A DNA stretch of 64,000 bases from Imbricaverruca yamaguchii (lineage: Eukaryota; Arthropoda; Thecostraca; Neoverrucidae): contig JAOTOL010001656.1 of NCBI GenBank assembly GCA_034440575.1, positions 3,164,501 through 3,228,500 on the forward strand, written 5' to 3'. Under the pieces are notes generated by a model. The model was given only the letters and a program-made list of their open reading frames with translations, had not been told where the DNA came from and did not search any database. The number at the start of each line of letters is the position of its first letter. Within the stretch, counting starts at the first letter, position 1. Positions 25,201 through 35,704 of the stretch are shown in pieces. The position numbers and the translations under genes were made by a program.

Positions 25201-28200
25201 CATGCTGCAAGCACTTAGTACAAAGTATTATCCTGAATGCAGTCTCATGTGCCTAAGTTGGTGGAGCTACAACAAATGTAGCATGATAGTGGGATCACTT
25301 TTCAACCACTTATAATAATAACTATGCTCTCTTATGTTTTTCTGATTTTGACTTCAAAATCTTGGATCAAAGTGCATAATTATTTAGTCCATACAATTAT
25401 GGAGTTTATGTTTGGTAGGCCCAAATAACGAGCTTCGTGCATTTGACCAAGAATGATGAAGTGCAAAATCTTGTTTTTTTAATGCAAGGATGATTCTGGT
25501 AGACGTTTGTCGACATATTGTTACAATTCACAGACTGGGTGCAATGGTTACATGTTGTGGACGTTTGTGGGCATTGGTGACATAAAGACATAAAAGATTC
25601 GTGCAACTATGAGCCACAAAGGCCTTTCTTGGTTGCACTCTGTACACTGAACCAGTTGCCCACCAAATCTGTCAATCAGCCCTCCCTGTAATACTGAAAA
25701 GCAAGCCCTCTATTCTTATAATGATTGTCTATGCTGTTTTTAAAGATGTTCAATGTGCTGCTACTGACAACGTTTTCTGGCAGCTGGTTCCAGTGTTCTA
25801 CTACCCTGTTGGTGAAGAAAGTATCCCTTAACCTTGTTCTGCTGTGGTTAACTTTAATTTTGAATTTATGACCTCTTATTGCATCATTTCTGTTCAATTC
25901 AAACATTTCCCCAAGATATCCCCTCTCCAGACCATTTACAAATTTAAAGACCTCGATGACATGTTGTGTACATTGTGCAATGGACCATATGTTGAGTTCA
26001 AACATACATGAATGGGTGTTGCATGATATGGTAATTCCTAACACAGATTTGAAGCCTGGCTATTTTCTATCAAGAATATAAAAATCGTTTCCTGAGGTGA
26101 AAGACAGCATTGTTTTTCATTGCAAATGGGTTTATATTGCTGTACTACAGCTTCCTAGAGCTTTCTGGATGCTTAGATATTCATGGAATACAACCCTTTT
26201 TTGGGCTGGTTCTATTCATTACAAATTGACCATAGAAATGGACCAAAATTCACCCTCATGTCGCTGATTTGGCCCAAAATTGTGCCATACGGTAATTGCA
26301 TGTGTAGTGTTGACCTGCATGTTTTATTTGCATGACTCAAACTGTTGTGGAGTTGTAGGCCTCACACCTTTTTTAGAGTTCATCAGGAATTAGTTTATTT
26401 AATTGCTATTTTATGTGATTTCCCTTAACATGACTATAATAACTGGGATATCATTCAAGATATGTGAGGGCAATGTGGCTATGTATGTGAAGTATGTGTA
26501 TGTATGGGTGTGCATGTTTCATGTGTATGTGCATGCAGGTATGTGTACTTGTGTATGTGCACAAATTGATCAAACTTCTCCCTTTTCCCCTCATAGCACA
26601 TTTCACTATGTGGCCCCAGGAGTTCCTTGGTGTTACTAGCTTGCTACCAGGCTGAGGTGCTCCTCCTGGCACTACTTCTACCAATAACTGGTGGTGGTAT
26701 ATCTGTCAAAAGAAACACAAATGGATGAAACCAATTGTACTGAACTTGAGGTACGGAGAAATATAATTTATGTATTGGCATCCTAGGGCATTCCTAAGCT
26801 GGCTGGCTGGCCTAACTTTTGAATAGCTGGCAATGTAAAAGCCCAATATCAATTGAGCCTTTATTAGTGTGTGCAGCCAAATAGGATGGACTGATGCACA
26901 CGAAACAGGGGTCGACATTAGAAAGAAGAGAAAATATTGCAGGGTGGCCAACGGAATAATGCAAACTCATATCTGCATTCCGAAATATGTAAAGGTAATG
27001 AAGGTAATAGGTCGAAAATGTTCCCTGCAGTTTTCCTTAGAAACTTGGGGGTGTCCATAAATCTGGTTGCATGCTTGTTTAGAATGACATTTATAATGTC
27101 TAGACTTATCCAGATATGCAAGCTAAGACTGGACTAGGATGCAGAAGTGGCATTATAATGGATATAATAATCTGGCATCTAAGTTATAGGTGCCAGGAAG
27201 TAAAAGGTAGGGTTTGCTCCATTGAAAACTACCGGATACAGTCTCTGCTAGTCTTCTGCAAACCAGTTTTCCAACAGGAAGCACATTATATTATTTGCCT
27301 ATACATACCAGAGAAAGACGCAAAAAGTCGTTCCATGGCAAACATTCTGAGGTTTTTACCCTCGCCCTCGGTGATGACCCGCCCCCCTCCCCCCAAGGGT
27401 TCCCGCGGACAGTAAAAGAAAGGCGCGCGGAAGCGCGCTGAGATTTGGCATACCTTTTCCCACATCAGTTAGGCATGTGGTGTCGAAATTTTGAAGTCAG
27501 GTTATCTAGGGCGAACGAGTTAGTCAGGGTCAAGTGAGGTCACCTAAAAAGTTCCAGTTGTCACGCTTTAACAGATATATATTTTTTAATGCAACTTTCA
27601 GTATTTGCTTATCTTTTGGGATGCAACAAAACGCACCAGGGGAATTTTTCATTTTTTCCACTTCTGATTACTTGTTAGTTTTGTATATTTGCCCATTAGA
27701 GTTAAAATCGAAGATTCTGGCTAAGGTAAACGTTTTTGAATGGAGCAAGTTGACTTCAAGCAACATTTTTGGGTTCGCTCTACCCACCAGCAAAGGAAAA
27801 TTAAAGAAAACTTGAAAATTCAAAATTTTGAAATACAAAAATTGGGATGTCCAAAAATGTTATGGTCCTTGATGATTTTGTTTTTTTCCTCTTCTGATTC
27901 CAATTAATTTTTTCCTTTCAAACCTCCCTCAAAATGAACTTCCAAGAGCCACACACACATTCATGAAAACATAGGCCCCCTAGTGACATCACTTTTGGGT
28001 GGGAAAAAAATTGGTGGTGGTGTCTGGCCCTACTCGTCGAGCGCTTTCCGATGACACCTGTTTCGTTTTCGTGCGACGCTTAGTTTGGAGATTAGAGTGG
28101 GTCCATATCGACCCCCCACCCCCAAGATGGGGTGTGAGGATCTGACCGGAGAGACGGGGCAGGTTAATGACGTGATAGAAAGGTCTGATGGATGGAGGAA

Positions 28201-31182
28201 GATGCTGGACAAAGAAGAGACATGCGAGTTTGATGGGGCATGTTGTAATTATTACAACTAGCCTCGGTATCATGCTGTTCAATGATACTTCAATCGAAAA
28301 GAACGTTTAAATGAACACTATATTCCGCCCATATGGCTTCTTCAACTGTTGTTGCTATCACTTGCTTCTACTATCACTACCATACATTTATTGTCACCAC
28401 TATTCAGTTGCAAATAATTATTAACAAGAGTCTCACTGTCACCATCCGTCACGTGCAATCTACAAAATTGTTGTAAGGTTGAAGCATATATATATATATA
28501 TATACTATTTCCCATTCTAGCTTACAAAGCTTGATGATTCGGTTGGAATTGGAGTATTTGGTTTGTTGGCCTTGCACCACCCACACACGATGCAAGCTCA
28601 CTAGCATAGTTCGACATACATCATGGTGACTATTAGTAATATGTTGGTTCTGTTTCAGATCCCTTTGCTGCTGCAAGTGAGGGACTCAATGAAGGGGCAC
28701 AGGGTGGCTTGATACACATCCGCATCCAGCAGCGGAACAGAAGGAAGACTCTCACAACCGTTCAGGGTCTTCCCGGTGAATATGACCTGAAAAAAATTGT
28801 GAAAACATGCAAGAAGGTTGGTACAATTGACTTTTGGGTTAACTTACCATTGTGTACTTTTTCAGTATTTGCATGCGCATAAAGCATGCGAAAGCATGTG
28901 ATTAGGTTGTCGGGCGGGGCGGATCGCTCCCTCGTCCCTCTTTTGCCATCATTTTTTCCCCGCGAATGATCAATTCTAGTCGAAGCGCCCTAAAGCCCAA
29001 ATAACTAACTAGCTAGCCATCATTTCTTTCCCGTGAACCTGTGCTTCCTGCATCCATCCGCCTATCCATTTCTGATGACCGACCTCTAAGCCCACGCTGT
29101 TCTGACCCACTTAACGTATTTTAGTTACCATGTTTTATTAGGTTGTACACTGTTAGAACCTCTGCAACGCCAGATTTTAAGACGGCTGGACGCCAGCACT
29201 TCTTTATTTACGCTAATAGGACACGAGGTCGTAACGTCTGGGATGTTTTTACCTTCCTTTGACAAGCTCGCCTTGAGGTGATGTACCCCCACCCGTGAAT
29301 ACTAATAACAAGCTATTATAGAAGTACTGTAGAATGATTATGGTACAGTTATGGGCGCAAAATGGCCTTGGATGTCGGCACGCCACTAAACTCCAATCCA
29401 CCATCAACGAGTATGTTACGATGACATTGAAGGCTTCGTCTTTAACATCAATAAAGCATACGGCCTGTATAATCTCCACCAATTCGGCGATATACACAGA
29501 CGCGTGTGGTGGTCAGGTAAAAGGTCTAGTAACTGCTCCACGTATCTATGCACAGTCAGTTCCAGTTCCAGTCACGCAGTCTAGATGGAGCCATCTGTGT
29601 CAGATTGTAGATGGAGCTAAAATCCAGTCAGGCAGTCTTGGAGCCATCTGTGTGGGCTTTGGAGTGGCATCGATAGGATTCTTGTAATTGCGACGTTTCT
29701 GCCCTGACTGGATTGTGACTTTATGATGTATGCAGTGGCGGAGGTCTTACAACATCGACTGCCTCTTCGACTGGGCGGACATCGCGGGGAATCGAACCCC
29801 GTACCTCTGGGGTGCCAGACGCTCCTAACCGCCGAGCCACCAAATGCCCTGCTTCTGCCCTGAAAAGCTGTGGGGATCTTCCTTTATTGGCCGTCGCGAG
29901 GGGAACATCAATCGTGGGTGAAATGAGCTCCCATGGTGGGAAGCGAGTGTTTTACTGCCGAGACACCTCGTAGTGGGATCCTAGCTTCCACAAGGAGCGA
30001 GCGGAATCTGACGCTGTTTTTTCTCCTCTTCTCTCTAAAGATTAATCACATGTGGTGCTAGAAACCTGACTTGTATGCAGGGTGCGCTGTAAAGTTAGTT
30101 ATTCGGGCTTTAGGGCGCAGTGACTGCATTGGTCATGTAGCACGATGCGCTGGAAATCTAATTGCATATTGAAGTCAGCTTTTCACGTCTGTTTGCTAAC
30201 GACGGCTGGAAGGCCTCTACCAAGAGACGCACAGCTGGCGATGTCCGAAAGGCCCCTGTTTGGATCTGCAACGTTGTGTGATGCACAGTGTCGAGCTTCT
30301 GCTTCACTCAGTTACTCTCACTGCCATATAGAACTTAGAACGTGATCAACCTTGGTGCAAATAAGGGAACGATGTGACAACACGAGTGGTTCTCTGTGAG
30401 CTGCATAATTCGTTCGGGAAACATTTAATAATATCAAATGCTGCCACATTTTGCTCCTGCCATAGATGCTAGACATAGGATGGCAGTTCATGAGAACACC
30501 TGCATGTTCTGAGGATTCTTTTGTTTCTATGATGTTCCTATGGATGCCTGCAATTAGCTGCAAAAAAGTATTGATGGATATTTACGTTGAATCTGTGTGC
30601 TGTCGGTCAATAAGGCTTTCCAGGTCAGCTGCGTAGTTGTCCTTTAAAAAAGGCAAACGCTTTTGTGTAAGGGCATAACAACCCGTCTTTTGACCGTTCT
30701 TCAGTTAATTTTGACATTTCGGTTCATTCAGTTCACATCCAACTGGCCGTCCCCGTACTTCGATCCCAGTGTTCAGTAGTACCTACGTCTAGCCCCTCCA
30801 CGCTTTGTTTACATCCGGTTCATGGTGATGCATTTGTTCGGGCGCTACAGTAAGCACTACTAGCCTTTGGTGCGGCCATATGCCCAATAAATCAGTCAAG
30901 GACATACGTTTAGGATCCGTCAGGAAATGCAGAAGACGTGTAGTTTACCTGTGCTCGCTCTGCCACCAGCAGTTATGGTGCACAATTCGGACCGCGGGAG
31001 GTACCATGTACTTGACACATGCATTTTGCTTCTAGGAGTTTGCGTGTAACGGCACCGTGATCGAGCACCCCGAGTACGGTGAGGTGCTGCAGCTGCAGGG
31101 CGACCAGCGCGAGAACATCTGCCAGCTGCTCACCAAGTACGGACTGGCCACCAGCGCCCAGCTGAAGGTTCACGGATTCTGA
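15250..31182 (+). CDS. eIF1: translation initiation factor eIF1 (SUI1 family), 3 exons
   Basis: Joining 15250-15277, 28659-28816 and 31036-31182 gives a 110-residue protein, the normal eIF1 length. eIF1 binds the 40S subunit near the P site, keeps the preinitiation complex in its open scanning state and enforces AUG selection in the cytoplasm. The order is MSVQNLQSV (typical N-terminal tail), DPFAAASEG, HIRIQQRNRRKTLTTVQG (basic loop 1), EYDLKKIVKTCKKEFACNG, HPEYGEVLQLQGDQRENICQ, and LKVHGF at the stop. Introns are GT-AG: donors GTAAGT and GTTGGT, acceptors TTTCAG and CTTCTAG. Phases fit exactly (28 nt, phase 1; 158 nt; 147 nt). Odd points are the 13.4 kb repeat-filled first intron, Arg37 where Gly is nearly invariant, and Ala at residue 14 where Asp is usual. 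The frame is intact. A diverged paralogue is possible. Confidence 0.93.
16460..18932. repeat. 2.5 kb tandem duplication, unit A
   Basis: From TGCAGTGTAGGATTTCCATAT to CACAATCCTGGAGTACA (ends only) it aligns by eye with 19037-21424 over its whole length. Landmarks are GGATGAATCGCACTCACTCA, GTTTAGTTCATGTCTGGAAT, GCTGGTCGGATTCGCTA and the AATATTGAATAA block. Unit A keeps about 270 bp (16880-17160) missing from unit B. It contains a perfect 7 bp hairpin followed by a T-rich run, AAACCGC..GCGGTTT, at 17998-18017. No coding capacity is recognised. Confidence 0.85.
19037..21424. repeat. 2.5 kb tandem duplication, unit B
   Basis: Second copy, offset 2577 bp. It lacks the 270 bp block of unit A but has its own internal duplication of about 95 bp: 19870-19965 and 20117-20210, both with GGTAGAGAAAATRRTAACAA. 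It also has an imperfect hairpin, CCGGCTCACAA..TTGTGAGCCGG, at about 19997-20029. The two units end at the same place. Divergence looks like roughly 10-15 percent, so the duplication is not recent. Confidence 0.85.
21485..22250. repeat. A-rich low-complexity tract
   Basis: Some 760 bases are overwhelmingly A, with sparse C, G and T. The long Lys or Phe frames across it are artefacts. Such a tract could be a collapsed or error-prone assembly region rather than true sequence. Confidence 0.85.
22300..24130 (-). pseudogene. CR1/L2-type LINE, RT to C-terminus, reverse strand
   Basis: Reading down the - strand, the order is: GSDGFQPQLILPCCEELVKS (about 24010-24060), VIPIFKKGSRHNALNY (about 23900), then the 244 bp insert, VSLTSVLCKILECVIVEKL (about 23580), VDVIHIDFEKG (motif A), VLQGSVLGPVLFLIYVN (motif B), VKVFTDDLSVYMKLK (motif C, with Thr for Ala in the FADD box), THVRPVLE, VQRRWTQNIEGMEYLDYSAK, and CCATWNSIV..SLKDLGAFKAALH. 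Stops and frameshifts break it into at least four frames. It covers most of RT and the C-terminus and is inactive. Confidence 0.88.
23615..23858 (-). mobile_element. solo-LTR-like insertion (244 bp) inside the LINE
   Basis: On the - strand it starts TGTGGTGTC and ends GACATCACA, giving 9 bp near-perfect inverted ends with TG..CA. The LINE sequence resumes cleanly on both sides, and the flanks share AATA (TAATA / CAATA), a probable 4-5 bp target duplication. A - strand AATAAA (TTCAATAAAAGAGCG) lies about 35 bp in. Size, ends and signal suit a solo LTR of a Gypsy- or BEL-like element. A short DNA element is the alternative. Confidence 0.6.
25676..26044 (-). pseudogene. LINE C-terminal fragment, reverse strand
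   Basis: The frame contains HVIEVFKFVNGLERGYLGEM, RGHKFKIKVNHSRTRLRDTF and FTNRVVEHWNQLPENVVSSS. This is the standard post-RT end of CR1/L2-type ORF2 ('iEvfKi.nG.......F.......RGH..k......r...r..fFs.Rvv..WN.LP..vv'). Only this 3' end is present. Confidence 0.8.
27370..28160 (-). repeat. ~750 bp dispersed repeat, copy 1 (reverse)
   Basis: Its reverse complement matches 48003-48836 almost end to end. Shared stretches include GGTCAAGTGAGGTCACCT, GCTTATCTTT..GGATGCA, ATTCTGGCTAA, CTCTACCCA and GGAAAATTAAAGAAAACTTG. The 20-mer ATCGGAAAGCGCTCGACGAG (28033-28052 on the - strand) is identical in all three copies. No ORF is conserved. The family is unknown to me. Confidence 0.8.
28659..28816 (+). CDS. 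eIF1: eIF1 exon 2
   Basis: It encodes residues 10-62 and includes the basic beta-hairpin loop QQRNRRKTLTT. The acceptor is TTCTGTTTCAG and the donor is AAG|GTTGGT. Third positions are mixed in composition, unlike the GC-rich exon 3. Confidence 0.95.
28985..30118. mobile_element. TIR-bounded element in eIF1 intron 2
   Basis: The left end GCGCCCTAAAGCCCAAATAA plus CTAACT (28985-29010) and the right end (30093-30118) are inverted repeats matching at 25 of 26 bases. The 1.13 kb interior has no recognised transposase, so it would be non-autonomous. It holds a tRNA-like segment near its right half. Target duplications are not evident. Related GGGCTTTAGGGCGC sequences recur at 32888 and 49688. Confidence 0.55.
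29775..29848 (-). repeat. tRNA-like sequence (SINE head or tRNA pseudogene)
   Basis: The - strand shows a D-stem GCTC..GAGC, an A-box-like TGGCTCGGCGG, a T-arm CGGGGTTCGATTCCCCG with a perfect B box GGTTCGATTCC, and a possible acceptor pair GGGCATT/GATGTCC. The anticodon arm TCTGG-CACC-CCAGA leaves only a 4-base loop, so it cannot be a working tRNA. Confidence 0.5.
31036..31182 (+). CDS. eIF1: eIF1 exon 3 with stop codon
   Basis: It encodes residues 63-110 from EFACNGTVIEHPEYGEVLQ to LKVHGF and a TGA stop. The acceptor is GCTTCTAG. Nearly every third base is G or C, markedly different from exon 2. Confidence 0.96.
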   Translation, partial: EFACNGTVIEHPEYGEVLQLQGDQRENICQLLTKYGLATSAQLKVHGF

Positions 31183-31414
31183 GCGGCGCCGCGCGCTCCC
31201 ACGTCAGCCGCTCGCAGTACAACGTGTCTCGGAGCTGCCGGTGCTGTCGGCGGCGGCCTGCGCTCTGTCGCCATGAGCTGCCGATCAGACGGCGGCGATA
31301 GCCGCACGCGGTGCTTTTAAGGTTCACGAGTGCTTCTTTTATTTAATGTCCGCTGCTGCTCAATTCCGGCTTGTAGTGTGCCGCAGATAACTTTCGGTTC
31401 GGGCATATTGACCT

Positions 31415-31420
31415 AATAAA
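31415..31420 (+). promoter_or_regulatory. poly(A) signal AATAAA for eIF1
   Basis: An AATAAA lies 233 bp after the eIF1 stop and is the first good signal downstream. Confidence 0.6.
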
Positions 31421-32782
31421 TGAAACATCTTCCATGAGTTTACAGACGAGTTTCCTTCACTGGTGGAGGAAATTAATGCGATTGCAAGGCAATTTGGTTT
31501 CAAGTGAGAACATGAACTGTAAATATAGCAGTTCAAGCGGGGATGAATTCGAAATGTCTTTTTTTTAAACGACCATGCGGCTAATAGTTAGCTTACTGAA
31601 AAGACCGAGGGCGATACCTTGCACGTCCGCTCCTGTGCCTGTGTGATGTTGCCTCTGTGCATACCACATCCGAACTCTGCTTCCATAGTCGCTTTTTACA
31701 GCTGAATAGCTGCAGACGTTTTTTCCCGGGAAATGTTTTAGCCGGCGGCGGCTTGCGGAGGAGAAGCGTCACCGTCATGCATCTAAGCCAATCAGTGGTC
31801 AGATTAATGCCGACATTGCATCACCGCTCCGAACAGTGATGTTGATGTTGGGGCAGACCGTATTTTTTGTCAAGTTTCACTAGTGATTATATATTTTAAG
31901 GATGATGGCGTCATTCATGTATTTTTCAAAGCCCTAATTTACGTAAATTATGTTTTAAAAGCACCTCACGAATGCCTCGCTATATGATTGGTCAAAATGT
32001 ATGTGACGTCATACACGTGGAGCTCAGTGATGCTTGATTGCCGCAAGTTATATCTTACATTTCCGACGCTGACAGTTTGTAGTCATCGCGACAGTTTTAG
32101 CTTGGATCGCATCCGATCATCAGGGGCAAATTGATCGTGGAAAGCCGTTATTATTATCGTTTTGCACAGGTGTACAAATACAACTGTAAGTAAGCCAGAA
32201 CAATAGGTATGTGCCTCCTGATGGCCGACAACATGAGGACGTTATCGAGCGATTCTGCGTGCCGAGACAGTCCGCTGAGCTCTGCCAGTGGTCCCGCTAG
32301 CTGCGACGAACATTCCCCAGAAGTGTAAAAATTGAGGTTTTTCCCCATGAAGAATTAGCTTGACAGCGGTAATTGTATCTTCTGTTTAAAAAACTAACTA
32401 AAAACAATCTAGTAACTAAAAACAAAATATAAGTATATTTTAGTTTTACAAATATGTGAACTGTGACTTGTTAGTATCCATCTAGTTGGAAACATGGATG
32501 CCCACAACCTTTCATACAATCATTAACTGAAGATAATTGACTTTCTAGCTCACTGCAACATACTGAAAATGGCAAGACGTTTGGCAACTTTGTGATTTAA
32601 GGTAATTCTTGAGTTCCTGGAATTTCTTTGTCCAGCGCAATGTTTACGAATGTGGTGTAGCCACTCATTTTCTCTTCAAATGCATACTTTTCAGTTCGCT
32701 GGTAAATCAACACCAAAAAGTGGCTTCGAGATGGATAATATGGCGTACACATACTGCAAATAATGTAAAAAGGGTAAATATC
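31421..32782. other. eIF1 downstream region, nothing recognised
   Basis: Small frames on both strands lack motifs. 31970-32040 includes CRE-like TGACGTCA. No repeat family is identified. Confidence 0.4.
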
Positions 32783-33886
32783 CACAGTTGTGACAATAGC
32801 GAGTGCAGTTTTTTTATTCAGACGCCCAAACATGATTCCATGGGGCACTCGAAAAACGCCCAAACATGCTTTCCGGTAATCGGTTGGTTATTTGGGCTTT
32901 CGGGCGCATTGACTGCGCTGGTTATACAGCGCCCATCTTTCCGGTAATCACCTTCCCAGGAACATATTATACTGATCCGTCAATTTCTCCACCAGATTTA
33001 ACCGCTTAAAAGAGAATGAGCAGTCCAAAAAAACATGACTATCTTGAGGCTCTCGGGTTATCATGAATCATTGCAACCGCCCCGCACTGCCAAAATCGAT
33101 TGTTCCAAGTTCCACCACATTTATGAAAAACAATATGTGATAAATTTAGACACAAACGTTTAACATCCTTGCACGGTGCACTCGAACAACGTCCATAAAT
33201 GCTGTCCGGTGATCAGCTTCCCCGAGATAAATATTCTGATTCGCTATTTTCTCAACCAGATTTTGCCGCTTTAGAAAAGTGAGCAGTTCATCAGTAAAAA
33301 TCAGTAAAAGTAAAAGTGAGCAGTTCATCAAATATTCATTTCTCTCTGAATCTCTTCTGAATCTCGTCAGAACCCGCATTTGTGAAAAATATGCGGTGAA
33401 AAACTTTAAACACTAAATGTCAAACATACTTCAATCAGGCACGCGAAGAATGATCAAACATGGTTTCTCGTGATCAGCTTCCCCGTGACCAATGTTCTCT
33501 TTCGTCAATTTCCCAACCCGGTTTGGCAGCTTTAAAAGAATAACACGTCGTCCAAAAAGGATGGTACTTGCTAGACAGAAATCTTCAACGTTTTCGTATT
33601 TCCTCGAATCACTGCAACCGTCACAAATGATGACAATCGATTGTTCCAGGTGTCACCAGAAGCCACATTTATGAAAAACAACATGCGAAAAGTTTTAGAC
33701 CCAAACGTCAAAGACGCTTCCATGGGGCACACGAACAACGCCCAAACATGCTTTCCTGCGATCAGCTTCCCCGGAACAAATATTATAATTCGTCAGTTTC
33801 TCAACCAGATTGTATCGTCATGCTTTTTGACATGGTAGTAAATGGTTCTAAACACGTGAAGCAGATTACGCTACATTGGTGACAAT
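32783..33886 (+). repeat. array of ~300 bp units, left outer arm
   Basis: Three full units and one partial (about 32810, 33150, 33430, 33740) each run: CCCAAACATGCTTTCCGGTRA, TCAGCTTCCCCGG, ATTCGTCAATTTCTCAACCAGA, CCGCTTTAAAAGAA, AATCGATTGTTCCA, TTTATGAAAAACAA, CATGGGGCACNCGAA. They face inverted copies at 39054-40495. The arm begins with CAGTTGTGACAATAGCGAG, whose complement is at about 39417-39435. Confidence 0.8.
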
Positions 33887-35704
33887 CAGTGGCGTACCGA
33901 AGGGTGTCATGCCCCCACCCTCCGGAGAGGTTTTGGCCCCCAAGAATCGCGCCAGGGTTCTGAGAAATTACGATAGGTGCCGTACAAATCCAGCTAGGGC
34001 CCACAAATCGCACTGGGAACATACAAATGATATTGGCCCAAAAACAGTCGCACATGGTCCTGGAAATGATGCTGGGGGACCCAAAGATCGCACGAGCCCC
34101 AAAAATACACGCATAGGCTCCTGAAAACGATCCTGGGAGCCCCAAAGTTGTAGGGGTCCCAAACAATGCACATTGAGGCGCAAGGAAGTCCCCCGAGGGG
34201 CCCTTGAGAATGACATTTGTCCCACAAAATCTCACAAAGGACCCTGAAAGTCATTGGTGGCCAAAAATATCCTTCCGAAGTACACTGGGACTTCAAAAAG
34301 ACACCGACACTGGGGCCTCAAAAAGATGGACAGGGACCCTCAAAATGCTATTAGGGGCCCCAAAAAGCTGCACCTGGGGTCATAAAATCATATTGGGCGC
34401 CCCCAAAAGTCGCACAGGCTCCTTAAAATTGGCGCTGGGGCTCCCAAAATCCCACCAAGTCCCATGAAATTCACATTTGGGTCACAACAAATCGTTTTGG
34501 GGTCCGTAAAAGTGATCCTGGGGCTACAAAAAGTGGGATCGGGGCCCCTGATGATTCCGTTTGACCCCTAACAAAACGCATCTGGGCCAATAAAAATCAT
34601 ATTGGGCCTCAAAAAGTCGCGCAGAGGCTCTGAACATGGCGCTGGTTGCCACAAAAAGTCCCGTGAAAATCACATTTGAGCCGAAGAAACCGTTCCGGGG
34701 CCCCCAAAGATGAAGCCAGATCTCCACCAAAAATGGGACCAGGCCCCTGAAGATGACGCCAGGGCCCCAAAATGTCTCCGGGGCCCACGAAAGTGACCCT
34801 GGGCCCGAAATCATCGGGATGGGGTCTCTGACACCGTCAGAGATCCCAACCCCATTGAAGCGTGATTAAATCTCGCTGGGATCACCAAAATGTTCACCAG
34901 GCCACTGAAAATCACACCGGGGCATCACAGGTCACACCGGGGCCCCAAAGGTCTCATCTGGACTACCCAAAAATACAAGCGGGGAAACGAAAACACAGTT
35001 CCGACATGGAAGATCTCCCTGGAGTGACTGGAATCGGTCTCCAACAATCTCTCAAAAGCCTCAAAAACGTGTCGCCCCCCCCCCCACACACACTCCAAGA
35101 CGTGTGGCCACTAAATCTCGCGCCAGGGATCCCAACAAGTAACCACGGGCCCAAGAAATCGCACTTGGACCCAACAATTGCGCGCCGCTTGCCATAAAAA
35201 TCTCGCTGGGGGCAAACAAGGAGCGCCGGAGTCCCAGAAATCGCAGCTGGCTTCCCAAAAATAAATTAATACCAGAGATGTCACTCGCACCGGAACCCGA
35301 AAACCCAAAAACATACCAGGATCCCGAAGAATCAAATCGGAGCCAAAAATATCACACTTACTTGTTGGGATCCCTAGCGTGATATTTAGTGGCCACGACA
35401 CGTCTTGGATGGGGTGGGGAACGCATTTTTGGGGATTCTGAGAGATTGTTGGAGACTAATGCCAGTCACTCCAGGGCGATCTTCCGTGTCCGAGCTGTTT
35501 TTTTTCGTTTCCCCGACTATTTTTTGGTAGTCCGGATGATGTCTTGGGGCCCCGGTGTGACCTGTTGTGCCCCTAGCGTGATTTTCAGTGGCCCGGGTGA
35601 GACTCTTTGGTGCCACAGCGTGGTTGCTAGGGAGCCCAACTTGACGTTTTGAGGCCCCAGGGTGACTTTCGTGGGCCACGGATCGACTTTTCGGGGCCAT
35701 GGTG

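Larger units (their letters stand above)
15278..28658 (+). other. eIF1 intron 1 (13.4 kb)
   Basis: It is bounded by a consensus donor at 15278 and acceptor at 28657-28658. It contains the 2.5 kb tandem duplication, an A-rich tract, two reverse-strand LINE fragments, a solo-LTR-like insert and copy 1 of the ~750 bp repeat. Stretches not listed separately (15300-16450, 24200-25670, 26050-27360, 28160-28650) hold AT-rich sequence with nothing recognised beyond small TG-rich (26490-26560) and TA (28486-28504) microsatellites. Confidence 0.85.

Noticed and set aside
29775..29848. Functional tRNA gene on the - strand
   Set aside because: Perfect B box and D/T arms, but the anticodon arm cannot form a 7-base loop and the acceptor stem has two wobbles; treated as tRNA-like.
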